In this document: piece after piece, positions 1-11,100 of the stretch
How the letters are laid out: each line of letters opens with the position of its first letter
Numbering within the stretch: the stretch's first letter is position 1
Assembly (NCBI GenBank): GCA_030248215.1
Contig: JASANG010000150.1
Span: 1 to 64,000 of the forward strand
Source of the DNA: Enoplolaimus lenunculus
Taxonomy: Eukaryota; Nematoda; Enoplea; Enoplida; Thoracostomopsidae
Direction: 5' to 3'
Length of the DNA stretch: 64,000 bases
Program-made: the position numbers and the translations under genes
Notes under the pieces: generated by a model
The model's input: the letters and a program-made list of their open reading frames with translations, nothing else
What the model was told of the DNA's origin: nothing
Database searches by the model: none

Positions 1-962
1 AAATATGACCGTTCGCGAACCAACTCAAAAATAAACATCAAGGTTGTTCCATCACATAATTCAAACAAGGCTTTATTAAAAAGCCTGGATACATTGCTTG
101 ATCGGTAACGGTAATTGACTTAGAAATGCAAAGCATAATTGACTACTTTATTGATTGCTTGATAAATGATCTATATACATGGAAAACGCTAAACATAGTT
201 ACCTATCAAATTATTATAAGTGCGATGCATGCATTAATTTCGTCACTCTACATGTGAACAAAAAGTGTGGTGGTATATCCAATATGCATTGTAAACTCAA
301 TTGTGCAAAACAACCAGTAAGGAAAATAAGACGCCACACACAATTACATAGGTACATATACTTACTTGCGCAAGTAAGCGACATTGTCTTCTGGAAGTTT
401 AATGCGAAAATACTATTATTTTATATTATATATTATGTACTTAACACCTGTATACAATGCAATATGCATATATGCGCCGAAGCTGTTGGATTTTTTCAGG
501 GTCGGTATGTTGATGATATGTATTGAACTTTCGAACCAGTGAATGGCGAAATTCGAAGTTCAGCAGATTTTTCGCATTTGACTTGCACTGCTTCTGAACC
601 AATTTCAAGATCTGCCTACCGTAACAGAATTTCACTAATGTGAATGTGAAAACCTATTGCTAGCTGGCGATAGGTGCTATTCAGGAATCGAGCGTTCTTG
701 GATTGCGGGACCGAATAGTAAATTTTACACCGGAGCCAGATAGCATGATTCCGCATCTTCAGTGCGTATTTTCTAAATTTTAAATGGCCCACCTCTGTGT
801 TAAACCTTGAAGTTGCTCCAAGACAGGATAACCCAACTGTGGGCTACTTGTTCAAACACTATAACTTTAATAATTCAGCTGCGAATGATGGGATTTTGGT
901 TGCTAGAATACACAAAATGTAAAACAGCTTTGCACAGAAAAGATCATCTTTATGTCACAACT

Positions 963-1099
963 AGTGCACCGTTAGCTAAGTCATACACAGTCTGTTTAAA
1001 ACATATACCACTAAACTGGTAAAGGCCCCTAGTGCCCCGTTAGCTAAGTCAAACACAGTCTGTTTAAAACATATATACAATTAAACTGGTAAGGGCCCG
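963..1099. repeat. 68-bp tandem duplication
   Basis: Two adjacent copies of a unit starting AGTGCACCGTTAGCTAAG, at 963 and 1031, differ by a few substitutions. The second copy ends near AAACTGGTAAGGGCCC. No coding potential is seen. Confidence 0.8.
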
Positions 1100-2949
1100 T
1101 GTATATAACTCGGCCGGAACTGGAACAGTAGTGTAAACATATTTCTAAGTCTAAGCCTAAGTGGATTTTAACGTAACGTTTTAAGTTCGCTGCTAAAACC
1201 GCCAGTCAGCAGATTACAGCCAGAGGTCTGCCCCCGGCTGCGTCCGAAAATTGGCCTTTGACTTCGATTCAGTTTCTTTCGGAGGCGTCGCCAATTTGTG
1301 CAGTGCAATTTTACGCGAAAGCTTTTTCCGCTTTTCATCACCACTCAAAATCAAATTGTTTTATGTCTTGTATAAGGTATCAACGATACCAGAATTAATG
1401 CTCATTATCAACATTTGGTTAGTTTTTATCAGTGATGGGCATTGGATATTTTTTCGCATCCGGTTGTCCGGCAATTCTTGTTGCGGATATCCGAAACTCG
1501 ATTTTGGGTTTTTTTTTTAGATTTTGGTTGGTTTAAAGGTAGTATGCAGACCCACTTACCACATTGAATATACTTATGGAACACCCACGTTATACTGCTC
1601 GCACTATACTGCAAAAAATGTCTTGGTTTGAGTAAAGGCCCGACGTCGTTTTAACACACTCTATTTCGAGTCCACTATATAGCCCGGTAGTCACTAACGA
1701 GGACGTAAAGACATATTGCACTGCGTTCATATAGCATCGCAAACATACATAACAACAACAAAAATACATAAGTATATACACTTATTTATTTTACTTGATT
1801 TTTTACCTTTTGTCCCGACTCCCTTCGGACAGTGTCGGGACAATCAATAGTGTCTACGTACCGCATAAAACTGTACCTACACGCCAGTTGCAGCTTCGAT
1901 TTGTACAAAAATTTCTACTGGGTGGTTTGACAAATTTTTATATTAGCGGGCGCATTGTAACGTGGATGACCCATTGCATAGTAAGAAGTAGTACAAACGG
2001 ATAGTGATCAAAATAACGGAAACTGTAAACGAATATTAACTTAAGTATGAAAGTTTAAAAATCGTTTACTTTTCTGCCGAGTCAAGTGAAATATATGATT
2101 CAAAGGTCCTCGTAAAATATTGCAAAACAAAATAATGCGTGCGCTCAAAACGGAATTTCAGCTATTTCTATAACAGAAACTGTCCCCCAGTTTTAGGAAT
2201 AATTGAAATGGATATCCGATTACTTTTCAATACAGATATACAGCAGATATTGACGGAATTATTTAAAATTATAAAAAGTTTAAGTTCACCAGCTGTTTTC
2301 TTAAAAAATTTTAGAAACTCTCAAGTGAATATTTGCATAGCTAAATTTATGCACAAATGTAGAATATCTTTTATGTCAATATCTATTTCCATTTTTTACT
2401 ATCATATTACACCCTGATAAAACAAAATCGCCGGAAACTCTTGCAAAAATCCTATCCAAGCGACAGGTTGATTTTCAGCCGGAACCGAAGACAAACCTAT
2501 AAACATTTTGGTTTTTATATAAAGTTTATTAATAAGTATTCAATTTTGATGCCAATTAAATTTTCAAAGTACCGATATTTCAGCCATTTTAACGAAGGCC
2601 GCAATATGCTTCAGTGGAAAACTAATTGGGCTACATGAACAAATAGTGCACTCCGTACCAACATGTATATAATAAAATTCTAGTTACAAAATTTTACCTG
2701 CGGCATAAAGTTTGTTCTTTTGCCCAAATTGGACATTTTTTCTAGCAAGAGTCGAGATGGCAACGATAGTTCACAACACAAACTAGTTATGTACCAAATG
2801 TACTAATCATAAATATCATTTTATTCAGATTTTATTGCCCATCTAAACAAAGCTTCATCAACAGTTTGGTAAGCAAAATCTGCTTACTATCGTTTTAATA
2901 CTTTCTCACATGAACATTTTCAATTTCGTATTATGATATGTAATTTCAA

Positions 2950-3012
2950 GGCAAGATTCAATCCCCAGTCTCGGGTGGGAGGCGTTTACGGTGCCCACTC
3001 AGCTATAGGAGC
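2950..3012 (-). repeat. tRNA-like SINE head
   Basis: Read on the minus strand, GCTCCTATAGCTGAGTGG resembles a tRNA 5' end with an A box. GGGGATTGAATC about 40 bases on resembles a B box. There is no clean cloverleaf or matching acceptor stem, so I read it as the pol III promoter part of a tRNA-derived SINE rather than a working tRNA gene. The body and tail were not delimited. Confidence 0.4.
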
Positions 3013-3924
3013 TTCACGGTCGAGCCCGAGGGGGCTCTCACGTCTTGTAGAGATTTTGTACTCCGCATATATGTTAGAAATGCTAAACACTGCTCACAGT
3101 ACCGCAGTGTTGTTTGGATACTACTTGAATTTTAGTTGCTCATTGTATACTCTATGAGTTAACGGGTTAAACAACAACATATTGCCAAGATTATCAAAGT
3201 CTCACTCAGAACTCAACGTTAGCAATTCTTATATCACAGCCGGCTTGCGATGGGTATCAAATTTCAGAATCTAGCTTTATGTTGGTGAAATACATGTTGA
3301 ATAAATTTATTATCCTGTTAACTCTGGCTCGTTGGATTACAGTTGACGGTAGGTATTACCTACAACAAGCAACGGCATGAAGACAATTTTGGATTATCGA
3401 AAGTTTTATTTTAAAAATTTGAATTCACGCGCGGTGTCAAATAGTGTAGACTGTAGATGTCAAATCGTTTTAAAAACACTGCGACTTTTAATGCCCAGCT
3501 CAAGCTGCGAAACCTAAGATTTACGAATATGAATTCAAAGCCAAAATTTTACCGAATTACGTCTTTTTTAAAACAGTCAAAAGTTCATCATACGTAGAGT
3601 TCAAGCCTTTAAATAGTATTTTAATTTACACCTTAAACGGCGTCTAAATATTTGGTAAAAAAACCTGAAGCCTAAACCTAGGCACTGAAACAAGCACAAA
3701 TCCAGTGCTGTAAAAAACGCCCGAGTCCCTTGAAAATCGGATGGCAGGGTAGCCAGGGGGTCAGTATTGACCGAGACGGTTATATATGCCATTTTAAATT
3801 TGGCATATAAAATCTGAACCAACACTTTTGCAGTCATAAAATTAGAAAACGCAACGATTCTAAAAGTAACATGGGCAAAATTTTCATAGAAATTATGGAG
3901 CATGTTACTTTAAGAGGCATTAGG

Positions 3925-4060
3925 GTTACTGACGGGTCCATAAAAGAGTAGGTTTAGATTCTAGATTACATTTTTTGCTAAGGCTCAAGGCTTAGGCTTA
4001 GGCTTAGGAACACGCATAATTTACTGTTACGCCGCTTAAAGTATTAACATTGGCCGAAAT
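3925..4060. repeat. TTAGGC-hexamer MITE fragment
   Basis: This stretch matches copies elsewhere in the window: a lead resembling TAAACGAGTAGGCTTA, a short run of TTAGGC-like hexamers (GGCTTAGGCTTAGG), then TTACTGTTACG and AACATTGGCC. The same order is seen at 27504-27712. Ends are approximate. Confidence 0.55.
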
Positions 4061-4747
4061 TATATAGAAAATTGATCTTGATTTTTGGGTCGAATTTTTG
4101 AAACTCTGTAACCGTTTCGTTGCTCCGGAGTGTCACGGTTGGCGCGGTGCTTCTGGTACGGTTATAACCGCGTTTGCATGCTTGGAATTTGCACGACTTG
4201 GTGGGATTAACGTTACGGTAGATAAGACGAGAAATTGTGGGTTTTTTATACGAAGTCTATGGTTGTTAGTTATGGTACTGGTTGTTTTGTTGTAGAAGTA
4301 ATTTTTAATTTACAGCAGTTTTTTGTTAAACTTTGAATGGCAGGTAAACACGAGAGAAAGCAGGGGGATTTTTGGGTGCAATAATTTGCTGGAGGTGTGT
4401 GAAATTCGGTGTGGGTAAAAAATCTGGTGTTGGGTTGAATTTAAGAAAATTCAAGAATTGTATTGTTCTTTTTGGAAAGAGCAATGACTGCTCATCACAT
4501 ATTTGTAGCAAAATTTTACACATTCATGTTTGTTCAGCAATTCAAATATCTTCGTACCACATTACGTTGTCGCAGTTGTGCACACTGCCCCAGCAAGCTA
4601 AGCCTAAGCCCAAGGATTTATCTTAATTTAAATGTTAAGCTTATATGCCTAGACATATTAAGCCTAATCCTATTGTAAAAGTTACGCCAAAAGCAACAGT
4701 TTCGAAACCTCTGGTGGAAAGTGTCTAAAAAACATTATACACATCTA

Positions 4748-5181
4748 TTAAATATCAGCACCAGTGCAAACGTCAAAATGTGGTATTTGGCAAACAATTT
4801 GAGGATCCGCCCAGCAGCTAACATCAGACCAAACCATCGAATAAGGATGAGTCATGACACAATTGTTATCATGGCCGCCACCAGGCTGGCCCTGAAACCA
4901 TCTGGTATACGGCATGGGGCACGAGCCGCTCTTACCCCTAACCATAAATACTCCCTCTTCTGATTCGTCGCTTCCGCCGATCGCTTTAAAAAGACCGTAT
5001 TTTGTGTGGCCAATAATTGCGACATAAAATTGAAAATAATCTTCTTGGTTACGGAATACAGACAATCCTGATGCCGGATGTTGCACTTTACAGTAAACAT
5101 CCGCATGGATGACGATCGTTTTGTACGGAGGTATTACTTTGTAGCACGCGGTCAGTGTTGCGATCCAGCCCGCTGGACATT
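4748..5181 (-). CDS. Astacin gene, exon A7: second C-type lectin-like domain and stop
   Basis: The terminal exon opens with CPAGWIATLTACYK, matching the start of A6, and ends VCQIPHFDVCTGADI then TAA at 4748-4750. WFQGQPGGGHDNNCV and WSDVSC occupy the places of the EPN/QPD and WND motifs, so this domain is closer than A6 to a sugar-binding form, with QPG in place of QPD. Acceptor GTTTTTTAG, entering in phase 1. Confidence 0.9.
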
Positions 5182-8100
5182 CTAAAAAACAACTATTGAC
5201 CGACGACTATATGGAGAACTAAATTATCCGCAAATTTCGTCTTCTTCCCGGTGTTCGAACCCTGAACTGTTTTTTGTTTATTTTCTGGTTTAATATAATA
5301 ATTAGTGGTGGGCATCAGATATTTTTTTCATATCCGGATATTCAGTGCCTATCTAAATTAAAAATGAAAATATTGATTGGGCTGTCAAGTACAAACGGAT
5401 TAGGGGCATGTTTATAAGTAGATACTGATGTTTATTATAAACAAACAAAAAAGAAAACTATTAGCTAAATATTTTATGTGACGAAAGAGCTTATTGTATA
5501 CATACGATAGGAAAAGCTGAACCATGATAGCAACTATGGACTGGCGAGGGTGCCGTCACATCTAAGGACATTTTCGTTCACAACCCTAAAGCCTTTTGTC
5601 AACGACGCAAGCATTCGATGTTTGCGAAAATTTTCTCGCCTCCTATAACTGTTCCTGTCGCCGTTTTCTAATAATGCCTCGTTGCGTGCTGGTGTATATT
5701 TGGACACAGATACTGAAAACAACCCCTCAGTGCGAAAACAAAGCGCTAGCTCTACCATATTGAATCGTTTAAGGGATGTTCTATATTTTGTTACGCCGCG
5801 TACCCCCGTCTGTTTCGTTTCGTCTTAAGTCAAATTAAATTTGAATAAAACCTACAATCGCGTTGAATATTTTGTTCAAACAAGTTAATATCCACCATAC
5901 CTGGGTATACTATCGGATTCAGTGGTAATATATCAGCGGGTGGCGGACCGTTTGAAAATTGATCTATAACAAACAGCTGTATTCTCAAATGTGTGTAGCA
6001 CGTAATTTGCCAGTTGATGATGATAGGTGTGGTACCTTTGGAGACAGCAACCGGTGACCTCCGAAATCCGACACATTTGTTCAGAGGCCCGAGGTTCGTT
6101 TCTGGCAATTTACTCAGCGTTCGCCAATGCTTTATTAACAGGTTGTTGTGATCGCATAGCTTCAACACAACACTAATTTGTACTTCATAATGTTTACGCA
6201 ATTACAACAAAACCATATTATTAAAAAGTTTACATCTATATAATTATTAAATCTGTAATGCACCAGATACATTATTTTGGACAAGTTTCTAGCATTACTT
6301 TAGTTTTAGAATAAATTCTAAAGACATAAACGTAATTGTTCTCTTAAAAGAAAATCTGCATAAAGATGTCTGTGTATTAGCTAACTTTTGCGGATTGCGT
6401 AAACCGGATGACTAGTAAAAATTATATTTGAGCGTCAACTCTGTACTGCAGTCGTGTGCGTTGGAAAGTTGGGACAGAACATACGAACATTTACACATTA
6501 ATCCAAAATATATCCGTATTTTACAATTAACAAAACATCTAAGCCACCCTTGTGTCCGAGCGGTCGCTTTCCAACGGTACTATGGCTTATCATGTGAGCG
6601 AATTATTCTTAATCGGTATTTGTTCTATCCAGCGGTCTGTAAATAATAACTGAACTGTAGCGAGTTGCAGTACTGAATGCGGTGTGTAGTACTCAGTTAT
6701 TACGCGGATGATGCTGTTAGCGTATCAGACAGGAGCCATCTTTTAGCACTATCGCGCGACAACCGTCAGAAATTTCTAAATTCGCCACTGCAAAAACACG
6801 GTAATTCTCTGCTCACCGAACCGAATTTTGAGACATACCTCTATCATCTGCGTCACAAATATGAAAAAACGGAATCTGACAGACTAAATGTGGATTGGGC
6901 GTGTAAAGGTCACACGAGTTATAAGTCCAATCCCATGTATCACCAGTCTTTTTGACAATACACCTTGGGACGTCGAAGTCGCTTTCTTTAATAAGGTCAA
7001 CCGGAAAATAAGAAAATTTGATTGGACACGTCATTCCATTCGAATCTTCCACCATAAACTCCGTTTCGTTCGGTTCTTGTTTGCCTCCGAGGATGGTAAA
7101 GTGAGTTTGATTGAGGCGATCTTCGTATGTGACCCAAAAATGAGCATAGTCCAGCTTGTTTCGAAACACAGGTAGTCGTGCTGAGCGATGCTGTAAACGG
7201 CAAAATATGTTTCCGAATAGTTGAGTAACTTGTTTGTCGAAATGTTTGTAGCACGCCGACGCAGTTGTGATCCAGTCGGGTGGACAGTCTGAAAGTTAAG
7301 TTTTTATAAAATATAAATTACTGTAAACATAGATAATTATACATATAACAGAATCTTTGCATCGAATTGAATATGTAATGAAAATGTTAATTTTGGTAGC
7401 TGAAACATATCAAAATAAGTGTGTTGCCAAATTGGTCGCATATACGCATGACTCTCTGGAAAATACTTGGCAAGTGTACCGCGGATATGCGACAACTGAT
7501 CGGTGGCTCCAGGTCCATAGCCAGCTCACACTGCAAGCGTGGCTAAATAATAATATTTTTGCAGTACGGGCATAAAAATGATTTTCGATAACTTTACAAG
7601 CAAGGTTGAAAATTTTTACAGGGTCAAAATTGTTTGCGCTCGCCGCCGTGCCCTCCATGACTACGGGCCCGAGCGCCTCGCAGTCCGATCAGTCGTAAAC
7701 TCTGAAACTGGGGAACCGGAAGAATTATGAAAGAATGATTTTATTGCAGTAGTATACGTCAAGTGGCGATGTAAACACAAGCACTGCAGATTTACCGTCG
7801 AAACAATATCGGTCGTCGTTTGGTTAGATATTTATAGCTTCGAATGCCATTATTTTATTTTTAGCGCAATTGCCTTAAATAATATTTCTGATATTTAAGA
7901 AACAATTTGTTACATTTGAGAAATATGCTTAGCAAGGTGCACTTGAAAAGTATTTCTGTTATAACAGAAATGTTTTCGAAAAACGTTCTGAAATAAAGTC
8001 TGAAAATAAACGTTTTCCAGTTATTTTTAGAAAAATTGTCTTAAATATCAGCAAAACTTTTCAGATTTGCCACACAGAAAACTCTTTTCTGAATAAATTC

Positions 8101-11100
8101 AGAAATACTTTTTTGTGTGTAGTATCTCAATTTAATAACAAGCTTCGGTTTTGGACAAATTGGTCTACTTTGTGTTTATAGTTTACAAGCATAAAATGGT
8201 AACAAATTTAGGCTGAGCTGATTTACTGTACATGCCCGGTTAAAATTTTCAATATGTGTTATTAGTTTGATTTTTGTAATATCAATAAAAGTTGTAATCT
8301 TTTTGTTGTACAGCCTAAAGCCTGAGCCTAAGCAAATCTACCGTAATAGCCATCTGGTTAAACCTTCGAAGAACAGGGTGGCAGTAATAGGAAGTTTTAT
8401 CGTGTTACGCATTGCGGGCGGTACATAGGCATGAAAATCACTTACAGGAGTTCCCGTTGATAGAAGTCTTTGATCCTTGAGACGACGTTGTAATCTTGGA
8501 TTCGCATTTGTAGAAGCGATTAATTTTTTCAATATCTTTATCGCTAAGTTTTGAGCGTTGACCAATGTTTCCGTTCGCTTGTCGTATGGGAATTATCGTT
8601 CTGAGCCCACGTTTCCTTCAATACAACAAAACATTTCAAGGATTAAAGGGTGTAAAGGTTTGTCACCCATAAACGGTACGGTATCATGACAATTCGTCGC
8701 CCGACAACATGTCGACCGACAACTTGTAATCCTTAATTTCATCGACTCGACAATTGTACGCCAATAATTATGCTCGGGCTTAGACTATAGGTTTAGGATT
8801 ACATTTTGGATTAAAGTTAGGTTTATTGGCTTTCGAACACTACTGGGCGACAAGTTGTCGGACGTGGAATTGTCGTAGATTGTCTATAAACATATAACAG
8901 ATCAAGAAAAAATTCTACTGATTGAAGCCTAAAGGTACAACTAAAACTAAGCTTTCGACGTTCTCGAATTCTCTTGAGCTAAGCTTGACGCTAAGCCTCA
9001 TTCTAAGGCTAGGTAAATAAGAATCAAAACCTAATCTTAACCTGAAACACGAGCCAGAGAGTGGAAGCGTTTCAAAATCGCCTAATTGGGTCCCAAAGAA
9101 AACAGTGTAGGCATGCGAGCCATGCTTGTCCGTGTGCATATGCAAGTGCATTGCACTATATGGTATATAGTATGCTTGCCGGCAGTATACGGTCGACATA
9201 CAGTCGATAAAAGTAGTTGAAGAGGCGGGCTACGTGGCGCAATGGCAGAACGCTTGCGTAGTAAACCGCAGGTCGCGAGTTTGGAACCACCCGTAACCAG
9301 GTTTTCCAACTGTTTAGTTATGTAGGTGTGAATACCCGGTTCCTAGCAAGACTGACAAACCGCTTTTCTTTGGAAAAACGTTGGTTTTGCCTTTAGAAGC
9401 ATTTAAACCTCGATTGTAGATTATGCGATATTCCTACATGCCTTTCCTGATTTTTTGTAATTTCCTTTGGATGCTGACCAGGTATGGCCCGGCACCAGCC
9501 CAAACTACTCGGGATTTCTACTGTTTGATTCGAATAAGAGTGGAGTAATAAGAGGGGGTCCCCATTTTGAGTCCCAATTAATACGAGTCCGTATCCGTAA
9601 CAAGAGTCCGTAAGCGGATAGAGTCCCTAAACAAAATTAGAGTCCACAAATGTCAATTATCCCTAATTGTAGCGCATATATGACTATGGGACCAAATAAT
9701 CTTGAGTTCGAAACTTTAAAGCATACTTAAGTTTTACTTACACTGCAAAAGTATACAGGCTTAGGCTTAATTTCCAGGTTCCTACAGGTAACACGAGCGA
9801 AACACATACTTAGCAAACGCGTCGTCTCCATAATGCATTATACTGTTGTAATCGTAGCCAACCCCAAGATTCATAACAACAGTTGCGTTAAATTTAATAA
9901 ATTGTCCTTCAAATATTGGGTCGATATGACTTGGAATAATTGTAATGTAACTATCGCGATCGAATCGGCTGTGTTCGTGCCAAAATCCCATTATATGCAT
10001 CATTTCATGTATTATTGTTCCTTTGAATTTAGCACATCGCGATGCTAAAACGATCAAATACTGCAACTTATATAAACTTCGATTTGTGATCGGATTTCAA
10101 TTATTTAAATTGCGTATTAATTTAAACCTTGTGGTCATCAGAACTTCCTATGAAGACTGAAAACTTTTTTTCGATGGGAAAACGGAATATATTTACATTG
10201 GTTTACACCACTGAAATATAATTTCCTATGGCGGATATGCGATATATTTTATGGGGCTGAACCCCCGGATGAACCTCCTGTGACCACACACTCACCCAAA
10301 CTACAACCAAAAATATTAATTTGAGAATTATGACTATTCCATTATTCCATTGCAGTCCTTCAGAAAAACGTTTCACCCTTGATCTTTACATGCGCCAAAA
10401 GTAGTAAGATATCTGTTAAAATTTTGTGACACTAACTTTGCTTATTATGATTTAGCAGATCATTAATAGTTCGCTGTGACATTTTAACAAAGTATAATCA
10501 GTTACTTAAAAACAACGCTTGGGGTCCTCCGAGTCGACCAACTTTTGCTGCGCATAACGCAGAATCTTTTGCAATTTTCACGTAATCACCATCGGTTTCT
10601 TGTTTTGGACGCTGAAAATTTGGTCAAAAATATCGCTTTTGGGGTACAGAACAGGTCCCGCGAACAAAGTCGCATGATTAAACGGCAGGTCTATGAAAAT
10701 CGGGTTATAATTTAGCTTAGTTAAGCTTAGGCTTAGGCTTTTATAAATACAAATATTTGTCAAGGTTTGACAAAATCGGTTGGTGCTAAAATACAGCAAA
10801 CACACGTTAAAGCAATAAGTAATATCACACTTGTTCCTAGTATGGTGTCACAATTCGTCGCCGGACAACTCGTTGACCAGGAACTTGGGACGACAAGTGG
10901 TCCAGGTGGCGAATTGTTGTAGATTACCCTAGTATACATTCGGAAAGGCATAAGTTGATTGATGAAATATTATTATGCTTTAGGCTAGGGATAGGTTTAG
11001 GCACAGCATAATGCATGCTCCACAATTAAAAATGTGGCTTGGTGGAAAACTGAATTTCAATTCCAGAAAAAGGCCAAATTTAGACATGTGAAATTTTCGT

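Larger units (their letters stand above)
1..4747. other. Non-coding flank downstream of the astacin-lectin gene
   Basis: No exon could be supported on either strand. The open frames are short, lack splice context and do not resemble a known family. The stretch holds a 68-bp tandem duplication (963-1099), a tRNA-like SINE head on the minus strand (about 2950-3012) and a TTAGGC-type MITE fragment (about 3925-4060). It also holds fragments related to repeats elsewhere in the window, for example the TTTTTTCGCATCCGG-type piece near 1435, which recurs near 5310. The 3' UTR of the minus-strand gene should begin just below 4748; I did not recognise its polyadenylation site. Confidence 0.5.

Noticed and set aside
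9229-9300. tRNA gene
   Set aside because: A and B boxes are present but the acceptor stem does not pair; a SINE head is the better reading.
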